A stretch of 63,488 nt of DNA from Selenomonas sp. FOBRC6 (GCF_000286455.1 NZ_ALKG01000127.1:1-63488); one strand, 5' to 3'. Positions 25,888-35,054 are shown, counted from the stretch's first letter. Notes: generated from the sequence alone by a model not told the origin. Numbers and translations: made by a program.

Positions 25888-26046
25888 AAGCACTGATACA
25901 TTCAGCACCGCCATCTTGGCACATCCTTTTCGCCCTGCCTGTGTCAACAAATCCTCCACATAGCCCCCGCTATGCGTCCGGTTTGTTTCCTTGGCAGGAC
26001 AAAAATTCTGCACCAATCCGACAGACTTCATTGTATCAGCGCTTCC
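25888..26046. mobile_element. TTAA-type miniature inverted-repeat element, copy 1
   Basis: 159 bp with ends GAAAGCACTGATACATTCAG and TTGTATCAGCGCTTCC, and a body closely like the copy at 34817-34978 (shared CCGCCATCTT, AAATCCTCCACATAG, GCTATGCGTCCGGTTT). No coding capacity. The flanks (ATAA/TTTA) no longer form a clean duplication, so this copy is older. Confidence 0.65.
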
Positions 26047-26069
26047 TTTATTCTCACAATGCCCTGGAT

Positions 26070-26861
26070 TTATTTCTTGTATTTCAGCTTCTTCGCCGCC
26101 TTCTTTACGGCATCGCGCTCCTTCTCCGCCATGGTGTTCGGGCGGATCTCGGCAGCATGACCGTCGCGGTCGCCGTCCGTGATGACCGTGTTTTCGCCGT
26201 CATAGGCGATGATCTCATAGGTGCGGATTGTGTTCTTTTTGAGATCCAGTACACGGCGCTGCAGTGTATACGCCAGCTTATCATATTCCGCATCGTGCAT
26301 TGCTTCAACGAACTGTGCCCGTCCGAAGTCATTGTAGAGGATGAGCTGCCAGTAGGAGATCGTGCCGTCCGTGTTCTTCGCCATCATCGAGCGGTCGAAG
26401 AACCAGCCGCGCCGCTCATCCCCCTCGATGAAGATCCAGTCGCCGCCCGAGAGGCTGACAGGCGTGATTGCAGTGAGGTCACCGTAGGCAGCGGCATCAT
26501 AGGCGGAGGAGAGCCCCTCATCCGTACCGTAGCCGTGCCCAATCGCCTCCTGCGGGGCTTCGTCCTTAGCGTTTTCGGCGGACGCGTCCTTTGCGGTCGT
26601 CTCGCCGTCATGGGGCATGGGAACGACCTTGCCGTTCTCATCGCGCTCGTCGAGAGACTCATCGCCGAGATCGTCCATCTCCTCATCGAGGGCAGACTCT
26701 CCCTTTTCGGGCGCTTTTGCTGTCTCTGCAGATGCATCCGACGCGGTATCCTCTGATTCCGTCGCCGTCATCACCGCATGGATGTCCTTCTTCTCCGCGC
26801 TCTCCCCGTACGCGGGGAGGAGAAAAATACCTGCGGCAAGCAGGAAATAAATCGCTTTCAT
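26070..26861 (-). CDS. Exported protein with acidic low-complexity region
   Basis: 263 residues: a signal peptide (hydrophobic residues 4-18, likely cleavage after AYG), a long acidic stretch rich in Glu, Asp, Ala and Ser (to about residue 100), and a folded C-terminal domain with RRGWFFDRSMMAKNTDGTIS and SYWQLILYNDFGR. The C-terminal part looks like the short surface-adhesin-type domains seen in Negativicutes, but I cannot name a family. It ends with a basic tail KKAAKKLKYKK. It lies 12 bases after the disrupted M23 peptidase. Confidence 0.7.
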   Translation of the reverse strand: MKAIYFLLAAGIFLLPAYGESAEKKDIHAVMTATESEDTASDASAETAKAPEKGESALDEEMDDLGDESLDERDENGKVVPMPHDGETTAKDASAENAKDEAPQEAIGHGYGTDEGLSSAYDAAAYGDLTAITPVSLSGGDWIFIEGDERRGWFFDRSMMAKNTDGTISYWQLILYNDFGRAQFVEAMHDAEYDKLAYTLQRRVLDLKKNTIRTYEIIAYDGENTVITDGDRDGHAAEIRPNTMAEKERDAVKKAAKKLKYKK

Positions 26862-26873
26862 TGTGTTCCTTCC

Positions 26874-27675
26874 TTATAGATACCCTGCGGGGTTGACGGG
26901 CTGACCATTGACGCGCACCTCGTAGTGGAGATGCGGACCCGTGGAGTAGCCCGTGGAGCCGACGTAGGCGATCACCTGCCCGCGCCGCACCTCCTGCCCG
27001 ACCGTCACGGCAACAGCGGAGGCGTGCCCATAGCGCGTCATGATGCCGCCGCCATGGTCGACATCGACCATATTGCCGTAGCCGCTGCCGTTCCATCCCG
27101 CTGATGTCACAACGCCGTCTGCCGTCGCAACGATGGGCGTGCCGTCTCGGCGGCGATGTCGATACCCTGATGGAACTCCGTCCCGTTCCAGCGCAGACCG
27201 TAGGGCGAGCTGACATAGCCCGATGTCGGCCAGATGGAGGGCACAGTATGTGCCGCATCGTCCAAGGAGTAGGCGGCTGCGCCCGGGAAGTTCGCTGCCG
27301 TGGCTGCTCCTGCACTGGTGTTACCTCGTCCGTTGCAGCGGGTGGTGCCCCAACGAGAGCGCGTAGCCCATCCTCGGAGCGCTGAAGGTTGTCGAGATCC
27401 TGCTGAAGCGCAGCTGCCTTTTTCGACACCTGCAGGATCTGCTCCTGCTGAATGCGATTCGCCTCACGCAGCTGTGCCGTCTCCTCCTCATGCGCCTGTC
27501 CGTTCATAAGGGTGTAGACAGAGAGCACGGATGCCGCTGCGAGGACGGCGACCGCTGCCCCTGCCCCGACGGCAATCATGCGCAGGGAGCTGAGTGAGAG
27601 CTTCACTGTGCGTGTTACGTCTTCCTCATTGTCGATGAATTGGATTTTATACCGTTTTTGCTGTTCCTCGTTCAA
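26874..27675 (-). pseudogene. M23 family cell-wall endopeptidase, disrupted by two frameshifts
   Basis: Three reading frames are needed. Frame one (from a TTG at 27675 with AGGAG upstream): cytoplasmic start, one membrane segment (IAVGAGAAVAVLAAASVL) and a coiled coil, to about 27300. Frame two: [18 protein letters not shown] and FHQGIDIA (zinc ligands H and D). Frame three, from about 27142: the rest of the catalytic domain with [19 protein letters not shown]. Each shift equals one lost base (near 27290-27313 and 27135-27148, in G/C runs). Either the gene is dead or the assembly has two errors. Intact, it would cut peptidoglycan peptides. Confidence 0.8.
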
Positions 27676-27731
27676 GTTCTTCTCCTGTATGATGGTTGAT
27701 TTCTGCTTCCCTATCCTATCCGAACAAAATG

Positions 27732-27757
27732 AAAACCTGCTGAGTGCCAGCAGGTTT
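27732..27757 (-). terminator. Terminator after the DUF4446 gene
   Basis: AACCTGCTG pairs with CAGCAGGTT and is followed by TTCATTTTG on the minus strand, 10 bases after the DUF4446 stop. Confidence 0.8.
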
Positions 27758-27767
27758 AACATGATTC

Positions 27768-28289
27768 TCAGTATTTGATCGGCAGCGGCTGCTCCATTGC
27801 CTCTTTCAGCACGCCCTTTTCCTCGTCCGTAAGCGGATACTCCGAGGAACCGTTCTTGATGGGCTTGATGTAGCTGCGCGAGTCCGCACGCGCAAAGATG
27901 CTCGAGAAGATCACGCCGTCGTTGTTCGCGTCGAGCATGGCGACAGAGTAGCTCAGATCGCCGCCCATATCCTCGAATGCGCGAAAGCGCACGGAAGCAA
28001 CGCGCACGAGCGCCTTGCGGATGAACTGGCGAATGAGTTCATTTTCCTCGAGGATGCGCGCGTTCGTCGCAGAGACCTTCTCCACCTCATGAACGTGCTG
28101 GATCAGCATGCTCTCGAGATCCTCCGTCTCCGAGCCGCGCATCATCTCGCGGTAGCGCGCGCGCATGGTCGAGAGGCGCACCATCGTGTAGATGACCAGT
28201 ATCAATAAGACCAAAATCAGTAGCATGGAGGCGAGCAGGAGCGTCGCCTCATGCGATGCAATATAGTTGACGAGATTGTTCAGAAACAA
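27768..28289 (-). CDS. DUF4446 family membrane protein
   Basis: 173 residues from a TTG at 28289 with GGGAAG upstream; the longer frame to 28508 has no ribosome site and an arginine-rich, shadow-like N-terminus. One membrane segment (residues 16-35), a coiled coil and a C-terminal domain with VRFRAFEDMGGDLSYSVAML, the signature of DUF4446. These proteins typically sit beside parB in Firmicutes, as here. Function unknown. Confidence 0.8.
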   Translation of the reverse strand: MFLNNLVNYIASHEATLLLASMLLILVLLILVIYTMVRLSTMRARYREMMRGSETEDLESMLIQHVHEVEKVSATNARILEENELIRQFIRKALVRVASVRFRAFEDMGGDLSYSVAMLDANNDGVIFSSIFARADSRSYIKPIKNGSSEYPLTDEEKGVLKEAMEQPLPIKY

Positions 28290-28326
28290 TGCTTTCTTCC
28301 CTTCTTCCCTACATTTTTCGCGCGCT

Positions 28327-29331
28327 TTACACGGTGAAGCCCTGTGTGGAGATGGCGCGCAGCGCCGCCCGCTTGTCCTCCTTTGCCGCGCCGTCTGCGC
28401 CGGTGAGCAGTCCCAGCAGACGCTCAAGGTCATCTGCGGAGAAATAGCTGATCTCGAGGCGGCCCTTGCCCTGCTCGCGCCCCTCCTGTATGCGGACTTT
28501 CGTCCCAAGGCTACGTGTCAGGCGCTCCTCCGCCTCGCGCATGAAGATATCCGGGGTGCGCTTTGTGATGGGCTGCGCCGTCTTCTTGAGTGCGTTCGGA
28601 TCTTTGATGAGACGCTTCACAAGTGCCTCTGCCCCGCGCGCGGAGAGCTCATGCTCCTGGATGTACTCTGCCGCCTCGCGTTGGAGCGCAACGCTGCCGA
28701 GTGTGAGGAGGGGGCGCACCTGCCCCATGGTGAGGACGCCGTTTGCGACAAATGCCTGCACCTCGTCGGCGAGACGCAGGAGACGGACGCTGTTTGCAAT
28801 CGCCGAGCGGCTGCGCGCAACGCGCCGTGCCAGCTCCTCCTGCGAGAGGCGGAACTCCGTCAAGAGGCGCTCGTACGCACGCGCCTCCTCGATCGGGTTC
28901 AGATCCTCGCGCTGGATGTTCTCGATGAGTGCCATCTCCGCCAGCTCTGCATCCGATGCCGTGCGAAAGACGACGGGGACAGTCGCAAGCCCTGCGAGTC
29001 GTGCCGCGCGCAGACGGCGCTCGCCCGCGATGAGCTCGTACTTCCCTCCGCCAATATCGCGCACGGAGATGGGCTGGAGGATGCCGTGGCGCGTGATGGA
29101 CTCGCGCAGCTCTTCAAGCGCAGCTTCGTCGAACTCTCGGCGCGGCTGGAAGCGGTTCGGTTGGATGAGCTCCACCAAAAGCTCTGCGGGGGAACCTGCC
29201 TGTGCCGCAGGTTCCGCCGGCTCTTGGGGCGCGAGCTGCTCCGGTGGTTTTGGCGTGCCCGCAAGGGCATTTTTCCCAAGACCGAGGGCGCCGAGCCCGC
29301 GTCCGAGTCCGCCTGTTTTAGCCTTCTTCAC
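28327..29331 (-). CDS. parB: Chromosome-partitioning protein ParB
   Basis: 334 residues. The CTP-binding N-terminal domain has NRFQPRREFDE, GILQPISVR and GERRLRAARLAGL, followed by the helix-turn-helix that binds parS (LSQEELARRVARSRSAIANS) and a C-terminal dimerisation domain. Three perfect parS sites lie in this window at 31211, 33211 and 33262. It overlaps parA by 14 bases. Confidence 0.95.
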   Translation of the reverse strand: MKKAKTGGLGRGLGALGLGKNALAGTPKPPEQLAPQEPAEPAAQAGSPAELLVELIQPNRFQPRREFDEAALEELRESITRHGILQPISVRDIGGGKYELIAGERRLRAARLAGLATVPVVFRTASDAELAEMALIENIQREDLNPIEEARAYERLLTEFRLSQEELARRVARSRSAIANSVRLLRLADEVQAFVANGVLTMGQVRPLLTLGSVALQREAAEYIQEHELSARGAEALVKRLIKDPNALKKTAQPITKRTPDIFMREAEERLTRSLGTKVRIQEGREQGKGRLEISYFSADDLERLLGLLTGADGAAKEDKRAALRAISTQGFTV

Positions 29332-30082
29332 GCTTCATGACCTCCCTTGCCAGTGCGATATAGGTCTCTGCGCCGCGCGATGTGATGTCGTAGGAGGTGA
29401 TCGGCTGCCCAAAGGACGGTGCCTCCGAGAGGCGCACATTGCGCGGAATCAGGGTCTCATAGAGCGCCGCACCGAAGACATTTTTTACCTCATCGACCAC
29501 CTGCGTCGCAATGCGTGTCCGTCCGTCGTACATCGTCATGACGACGCCCTGTACGGTGAGCGCAGGGTTCGCACTCTCCTGCACGAGGCTGATCGTGTTC
29601 ATCAGCTGTGCCACCCCCTCGAGCGCGTAGAACTCGCACTGAATCGGGATGAGAACGGCGTGCGCCGCTGCGAGCGCGTTCAGCGTGAGGAAGCCGAGGG
29701 AGGGCGGGCAGTCGATGAAGATGTAGTCATAGTCGTGCTCCACCACTGTGAGGGCATCTCTGAGGCGCGTCTCCCGTCGCTCCATCCCCGCAAGCTCGAC
29801 CTCTGCACCCGCGAGCTCAACATTCGCGGGCAGAACATCCACGCGGTAGTCCGAGGCGACGATGGATTCCCGAAGGCTGCGCCCCTCGATGAGGACGCGA
29901 TAGGTCGTGGACATGAGCATATTCTTGTCGATGCCGAAACCGCTCGTCGCGTTCCCCTGCGGGTCGATGTCAACGAGCAGGACGCGGCGTTTCGCGCGCG
30001 CGACAGCAGCGGCAAGGTTGACGGCTGTGGTCGTCTTGCCGACGCCGCCTTTCTGGCTGGCAATCGCTATGATCTTTGCCAC
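29318..30082 (-). CDS. parA: Chromosome-partitioning ATPase ParA (Soj)
   Basis: 254 residues. The deviant Walker A is SQKGGVGKTTTAVNLAAA, Walker B is YIFIDCPPSLGF. Chromosomal type: no N-terminal DNA-binding domain. ParA works with ParB on parS for origin segregation and on DnaA for initiation control. Confidence 0.95.
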   Translation of the reverse strand: MAKIIAIASQKGGVGKTTTAVNLAAAVARAKRRVLLVDIDPQGNATSGFGIDKNMLMSTTYRVLIEGRSLRESIVASDYRVDVLPANVELAGAEVELAGMERRETRLRDALTVVEHDYDYIFIDCPPSLGFLTLNALAAAHAVLIPIQCEFYALEGVAQLMNTISLVQESANPALTVQGVVMTMYDGRTRIATQVVDEVKNVFGAALYETLIPRNVRLSEAPSFGQPITSYDITSRGAETYIALAREVMKREEG

Positions 30083-30121
30083 GGAATCATCCTTTCTGCG
30101 GGGGATGTGGAATCTTTCTTT

Positions 30122-31084
30122 TTAGAACAGCACCTTCGCCAGATGCAGATAGTCGGGATCGAGCTTCTTCTTGTTGTTCACGGCATCGTAGAGGTTGACC
30201 GAGACGACGTGTCCCTTGCTGTAGCCGAACACCACACCAGAGAGCCCCGAGATGAGTGCGAGAGCCGCCTGCTCACCGAGCTGGCTCGCGCGTACGCGGT
30301 CGATGACCGTCGGCGAACCGCCGCGCTGGATATGCCCGAGCACGGAGACACGCGTTTCGATGTCCGTATGCTTGGTAATGTAGTCGCAGATCTCCTGCCC
30401 GCTCGCCGCACCCTCGGCAACGACGATGAGGATATACCGTTTGCCATGCTCATAGGCTCTTGAGAGATCCTTTGTGATCTCCTCGATGTTGAACTCCTCC
30501 TCCGGCACGAGGATGTACTCCGCGCCACCCGAGATGCCCGCAACGAGTGCGAGCCAGCCGCAGCTACGACCCATGACCTCGAGGACAATGACGCGGCGGT
30601 GTGCCGACGCCGTGTCGCGCAGCTTGTTGATTGCATCGATGATTGTGTTCGCAGCCGTATCGCAGCCAATCGTGTAGTCCATGCCCCAGACATCGTTATC
30701 GATCGTGCCCGGCAGGCCGACGATGGGGAAGCCATATTCCTCCGAGAGCAGCTGCGCGCCGCGCAGAGAGCCGTCACCGCCGATGACGCAGAGCCCCTCT
30801 ATCCCACGTTTAATGAGATTTTCATGGCCAAGGCGGCGTCCCTCAGGCGTCTGCCAGCGCTTGCAGCGCGCCGTCCCGAGGAAGGTGCCGCCGCGCTGGA
30901 TGATGTCGCCCACATCCTTGGACTCCAGCTCACGCAGATCCTCCTCGAGCAGCCCGTGATAGCCGTCGTTGATTCCCCAAACCTTCACGCCCTCGTAGAG
31001 CGCCGTGCGTGCAACCGCACGCGCTGCCGCATTCATCCCCGGGCTGTCTCCCCCGCTCGTCATGATTGCAATACTCTTTAACAC
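30122..31084 (-). CDS. pfkA: 6-phosphofructokinase
   Basis: 320 residues from a GTG at 31084 with GGGAGGA upstream, giving MLKSIAIMTSGGDSPGMNAA. Motifs: GGDGS for ATP binding and the catalytic TIDND. The length equals the bacterial ATP-dependent PfkA. Enzyme of glycolysis (fructose 6-phosphate to the 1,6-bisphosphate). It sits between dnaB and parA. Confidence 0.95.
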   Translation of the reverse strand: MLKSIAIMTSGGDSPGMNAAARAVARTALYEGVKVWGINDGYHGLLEEDLRELESKDVGDIIQRGGTFLGTARCKRWQTPEGRRLGHENLIKRGIEGLCVIGGDGSLRGAQLLSEEYGFPIVGLPGTIDNDVWGMDYTIGCDTAANTIIDAINKLRDTASAHRRVIVLEVMGRSCGWLALVAGISGGAEYILVPEEEFNIEEITKDLSRAYEHGKRYILIVVAEGAASGQEICDYITKHTDIETRVSVLGHIQRGGSPTVIDRVRASQLGEQAALALISGLSGVVFGYSKGHVVSVNLYDAVNNKKKLDPDYLHLAKVLF

Positions 31085-31171
31085 GACTCTTCCTCCCCTG
31101 CCCATTTGTATATACGCACAAAAAATGCGCTTCCATATTCACTGAACTTCCTTCATCATAGCACAAATGGC

Positions 31172-31201
31172 AAAAAAAATCCCCTCTTTTTTGAGAGGAT
31201 T
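31172..31201 (-). terminator. Terminator downstream of dnaB
   Basis: ATCCTCTC pairs with GAGGGGAT, followed by eight T on the minus strand. A parS site lies between it and the dnaB stop. Confidence 0.85.
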
Positions 31202-31210
31202 GCATGAAAT

Positions 31211-31226
31211 TGTTTCACGTGAAACA
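31211..31226. promoter_or_regulatory. parS site 1
   Basis: Perfect TGTTTCACGTGAAACA, 2 bases from the dnaB stop codon. ParB loading site. Confidence 0.95.
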
Positions 31227-31228
31227 AT

Positions 31229-32554
31229 TTAGCCTTCACGTGCGAGATCACGGAAGCGCGTGTATTCCTTCTGGAAGAACATCTTCACGGTGTCGGTCGC
31301 GCCGTTGCGATGCTTTGCAATGCTCAGCTCCGTGATATTCGCGTTCTCCGTGTCCTGATTGTAGTAGTCCTCGCGGTAGAGGAACATGACGATGTCAGCG
31401 TCCTGCTCAATGGAGCCGGACTCGCGCAGATCGGAAAGCATCGGTCGCTTATCCGAACGCCCCTCCGTTGCACGTGAGAGCTGCGAGAGGACGATGATCG
31501 GCACACTCAGCTCGCGCGCCAGCACCTTGAGTGAGCGCGTCATCTCTGCAACGGCAAGCGTGCGGTTCTCCGCGCGCCCCGGTGCCTGGATGAGCTGGAG
31601 GTAGTCGATCGCGATGAGATCAAGCCCACGCTCCGCCTTCAGGCGTCGTGCACGTGTGCGGATATCCATGACTGTCGTGCTGCTCGTATCATCAAAGTAG
31701 AGGTTCGTCTTGATCATGCGGTCTGCGACCTTGACAAGGCGGCTCCACTCCTCTTCATCCAGTTCTCCGCGCGCCAGATGGGTCGCATCGATCTGCCCCT
31801 CGGCGCAGAAGATACGATGCATCAGCTGTTCACGCGGCATCTCGAGGGAGAAGAATGCAACCGTGCCCCCCTGCAGGGCGACATGGGTCGCGAGGTTGAG
31901 AACAAACGCCGTCTTGCCCATTGCGGGACGTGCCGCAACGATGATAAGGTCGGATTTCTGCAGCCCGCGCGTGACGGAGTCGAGGCTCGCAAGTCCTGTC
32001 GATAGGCCTGTAATCCCGCCCTTGGACTGAGCGAGCTGATTCACACGATCCATGGCATCAAAGACAACGTCCTTGATTGGCGTGAAGGCACCTATTGTAC
32101 GCCCGCCCGCAATCGCAAGGATCTTCTGCTCGGCACCGTCCAGCTGGACGGCAATATCCTCGCTACCCTCGTACGCCATGCCCGCAATCTCCGTACTCAC
32201 ATCGATGAGTGAGCGTAGGATTGCCTTTTCCTTGACAATCTTCGCATAGTGGGCGAGGTTCGCCGTACTCGGCACACTGTTCGTCAGATTTGCAAGGAAG
32301 GTAATGCCGCCGACCTGTTCGAGGAGGCCGCTCTTCCTGAGTGACTCCGTCACCGTCACAATATCGACAGGCTCCCCCTCACGCACCAAGCTCTCCATCG
32401 CCTCGAAGACAACACGGTGCGCCTGGCGATAAAACTCATCCGAACGCAGAAGTTCGATTGCCTGCGTGACGGCTTCCTTCTTCAGCATCATGGCTCCGAG
32501 CACGGACAGCTCCGCCTCAATGCTCTGCGGTGGAACGCGTCCTTCCGGCATCAT
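31229..32554 (-). CDS. dnaB: Replicative DNA helicase DnaB
   Basis: 441 residues from an ATG at 32554 (GGAGGGAGA upstream; one codon later is also possible). N-terminal helical domain with PPQSIEAELSVLGAMM; RecA-like helicase domain with Walker A ARPAMGKTAFVLN, then IAIDYLQLI and LSQLSR. Unwinds DNA at the replication fork. Its start overlaps the stop of the Lon-like gene. Confidence 0.95.
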   Translation of the reverse strand: MMPEGRVPPQSIEAELSVLGAMMLKKEAVTQAIELLRSDEFYRQAHRVVFEAMESLVREGEPVDIVTVTESLRKSGLLEQVGGITFLANLTNSVPSTANLAHYAKIVKEKAILRSLIDVSTEIAGMAYEGSEDIAVQLDGAEQKILAIAGGRTIGAFTPIKDVVFDAMDRVNQLAQSKGGITGLSTGLASLDSVTRGLQKSDLIIVAARPAMGKTAFVLNLATHVALQGGTVAFFSLEMPREQLMHRIFCAEGQIDATHLARGELDEEEWSRLVKVADRMIKTNLYFDDTSSTTVMDIRTRARRLKAERGLDLIAIDYLQLIQAPGRAENRTLAVAEMTRSLKVLARELSVPIIVLSQLSRATEGRSDKRPMLSDLRESGSIEQDADIVMFLYREDYYNQDTENANITELSIAKHRNGATDTVKMFFQKEYTRFRDLAREG

Positions 32555-34593
32555 TCTCCCTCCTTCTCTTTCCACTTCTCATCCGCAAAAAGCACGGCAA
32601 ATGCCTCCTCCGCCTTCTTCAGGCGATGAATTGTGAGCCCTAGATGTTCCTCGGGGATGTCCTTCTTGTTCTCCCACGGAATGATGAGCGTCGAGATGCC
32701 TGCCTGCCGTGCGCCGTACGCCTTCTCAAAGACACCACCTACGGGTCTCAACTCACCTTGGAGTGAGATCTCGCCCGTCACAGCGACATCCTGCCGAATC
32801 GCTGCGCCCGTCACGGCACTCACGATTGCAGCGAGAATTGCCGTACCCGCGCTCGGCCCATCGATATTGCCGCCGCCAATCACATTCACGTGAATGTCAT
32901 AGTCGTGGATGTCTCGCCCCGTCAGTTGGCGCATAACGGACGCGGCGTTGAACACGGAGTCCTTCGCCATAGAGCCCGCCGTCTCGTTGAAGCGCACTGT
33001 CCCCTTGCCCTTCTCTACCGCAGGGAAGGCAACCGCCTCGATCTCGATGATCGAACCAAGGAAGCCCGCAACACCGAGACCAAAGACTCTGCCGACGGCG
33101 GGTGTATCTGATGCCTTTTTCCGGCCGAATTGGTAGAGGCGGCTGACCTGTGCAACCTCGTAAATGTCGTCCTTTGTGACAAGGAGCGGTGGGGCTGTGG
33201 GGGAGGCTGATGTTTCACGTGAAACATGCTCTTCGTTTTGCTCCGCATCCTGCGGCACGATTGTTTCACGTGAAACAATCTGCTCAATCTCCGCATCCGC
33301 AAGGCGGTTCAGTGCGAGACTGTACGCATCCGCAAGGATATTGATCGCCTTGCGCCCCTCAATCGTATACTCGCTGATCAGCTGCGCCGCGCCGTCGCCA
33401 AGCCTGACATTCAGCCTCTCGGCCGCATTCTCGACAATCGTCAGGATATGCGCGGGTGTCAGTGGCTCGAAGTAGATCTCCGCACAGCGTGAGCGCAGCG
33501 CAGGGTTGATATGCTCTGCGTCACGCGTTGTCGCACCGATGAGGACAAAGTCCGCAGGCGCCCCCTCCTCAAAGAGCTTGCGAATATAGGGAGGCACGCG
33601 CTTGTCGTCGGGATCGTAATACGCCGACTCGAAATAGGCGCGCTTGTCCTCGAGCACTTTAAGCAATTTGTTTTGCAGCATCTCGTCCATCTCGCCGATC
33701 TCGTCGATGAATAGAATACCGCCGTGCGCATCCGTCACAAGTCCCGGCTTCGGCTCGGGGACGCCGCTGTCCGCGAGACTCTTCTGCGCGCCCTGATAGA
33801 TGGGGTCATGCACGGAGCCGAGCAGGGGGTTCGTCATATCGCGTGGATCCCAGCGCAGCGTCGTCCCGTCCGTCTCCACAAATGGAGCCTTCTCGCCGAA
33901 TGGCGATACGGCACGTTTCTTCGCCGCCTCGAGCACGAGGCGCGCCGCTGTGGTCTTGCCCACACCCGGCGGTCCATAGAGGAGGAGATGCTGCGGATAG
34001 GGCGAGGAGAGCTTTGCCATGAGCGAGCGCACAGCGCGCTCCTGCCCCACAATCTCATCGAAGTTCTGCGGCCGTAGAAGCTCCATAACAGACTGTGTAA
34101 GGCGGATACTCTCGAGCGCCTCGAGATCCTCACGCTTTTTCTTGTCGTGCGGCGACTCCGTCCCCGGGCTTTCCTCGGAGATCACCTGCCGGCGTATGTC
34201 GTCCACATACTCCTCGTGATCCTTCTCGAGCTTCTCGCTTACCTTGCGCTCGATCCGATCCTCGAGATCGCGGCGTGCGAGGATGCCCGCAAGCTGCTCC
34301 GTCATGCGGCTGATGATCTCGGGAAGCTCTGCCTCCGACGGCGGCGGCGAGAGCAGCGGATCCTCCTCGAGAATGCGCATGAGCGCCAACACACGCTCAC
34401 GTCGGTTCTCCGAGCGCATGAGCGCCATTGCGTTCATCTTACCCGCCTGAATGACGAGTCGTTCTGTACCCATCGAGTCGGCAAGCATGCGAAAGATCAC
34501 CGCAATCTCCGCATCAATGCGCGCCTCGGGTGACAGCTCGGGCGGCTTCTCCTTGTGCCCGTCGCCACCGAATAAGTCCTTGAAAAATGACAT
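32551..34593 (-). CDS. Lon family ATP-dependent protease, LonC-like
   Basis: 680 residues from an ATG at 34593 (AGAGGA 10 bases upstream). N-terminal helical region, AAA+ module (LLYGPPGVGKTTAARLV; LFIDEIGEMDEML), then a Lon protease domain whose catalytic serine is in NIDGPSAGTA and lysine in GGVFEKAYGARQAG. The classical Lon substrate domain is absent, so it is of the short LonB/LonC type. A linker around residues 455-480 contains VSRET twice, because two parS sites are embedded in the coding sequence there. Confidence 0.85.
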   Translation of the reverse strand: MSFFKDLFGGDGHKEKPPELSPEARIDAEIAVIFRMLADSMGTERLVIQAGKMNAMALMRSENRRERVLALMRILEEDPLLSPPPSEAELPEIISRMTEQLAGILARRDLEDRIERKVSEKLEKDHEEYVDDIRRQVISEESPGTESPHDKKKREDLEALESIRLTQSVMELLRPQNFDEIVGQERAVRSLMAKLSSPYPQHLLLYGPPGVGKTTAARLVLEAAKKRAVSPFGEKAPFVETDGTTLRWDPRDMTNPLLGSVHDPIYQGAQKSLADSGVPEPKPGLVTDAHGGILFIDEIGEMDEMLQNKLLKVLEDKRAYFESAYYDPDDKRVPPYIRKLFEEGAPADFVLIGATTRDAEHINPALRSRCAEIYFEPLTPAHILTIVENAAERLNVRLGDGAAQLISEYTIEGRKAINILADAYSLALNRLADAEIEQIVSRETIVPQDAEQNEEHVSRETSASPTAPPLLVTKDDIYEVAQVSRLYQFGRKKASDTPAVGRVFGLGVAGFLGSIIEIEAVAFPAVEKGKGTVRFNETAGSMAKDSVFNAASVMRQLTGRDIHDYDIHVNVIGGGNIDGPSAGTAILAAIVSAVTGAAIRQDVAVTGEISLQGELRPVGGVFEKAYGARQAGISTLIIPWENKKDIPEEHLGLTIHRLKKAEEAFAVLFADEKWKEKEGE
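33211..33226. promoter_or_regulatory. parS site 2, within the Lon-like gene
   Basis: Perfect TGTTTCACGTGAAACA; in the coding frame it reads HVSRET-like. Confidence 0.95.
33262..33277. promoter_or_regulatory. parS site 3, within the Lon-like gene
   Basis: Perfect TGTTTCACGTGAAACA, 51 bases from site 2 (17 codons), also reading VSRET in frame. Confidence 0.95.
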
Positions 34594-34717
34594 AGAAATT
34601 GTTTCCTCTTGATAAGATAGGCTGATGGGAGCATTCTCCACATCAGCCCGAATATATAATTAATGCAAATAATTGATTGTGACGTACTGTGGATAGGATC
34701 GTGGTGAGATACCCCTA

Positions 34718-35022
34718 AGCAAACCCTAGTGAAGCAAGTGAGTAAAGTGCGCGGTACGCCCCGTCGGATTTCTTTCGTTCAAGCGAAGCGCCTTTAAGAA
34801 GTCCGACGGTATTTAAGGAAGCACTGATAAATTCAGCACCGCCATCTTAGCGCATCTTTTTTGCCCGCTTTTTGTCGGCAAATCCTCCACATAGCTTTTG
34901 CTATGCGTCCGGTTTTCCTCCTCAATCGGACGAAAAAATCTACGCCAATCTGATGGACTTCATTTTATCAGCGATTCCTTAAGCGTACAAGCGCACGATC
35001 ACTTGCGTAACTAAGCGTTTGC
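34718..35022. repeat. Family B element, copy 4, interrupted by a miniature element
   Basis: Outer parts (34718-34816 and 34979-35022) match copy 3, from AGCAAACCCTAGTGAAGCAA to GCGTAACTAAGCGTTTGC. The middle is the inserted element described at 34817-34978. The gap of about 460 bases between the Lon-like gene and rplI holds nothing else recognisable. Confidence 0.7.
34817..34978. mobile_element. TTAA-type miniature inverted-repeat element, copy 2, nested in family B
   Basis: 162 bp. Termini GGAAGCACTGATAAA and GGAATCGCTGATAAA (read inward) are 15-bp imperfect inverted repeats. TTAA flanks both sides (34813-34816, 34979-34982), and removal of the element plus one TTAA restores the uninterrupted family B sequence seen at 21608. 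No open frame of note. A transposase in trans must be assumed. Confidence 0.8.
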
Positions 35023-35054
35023 GTGGGGCACTCACCATGTTGCTACCACAAAGT

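Noticed and set aside
28290-28508. Longer N-terminus for the DUF4446 protein
   Set aside because: The extra residues are Arg/Ser/Cys-rich, overlap parB's 3' end and have no ribosome site; the TTG at 28289 does.
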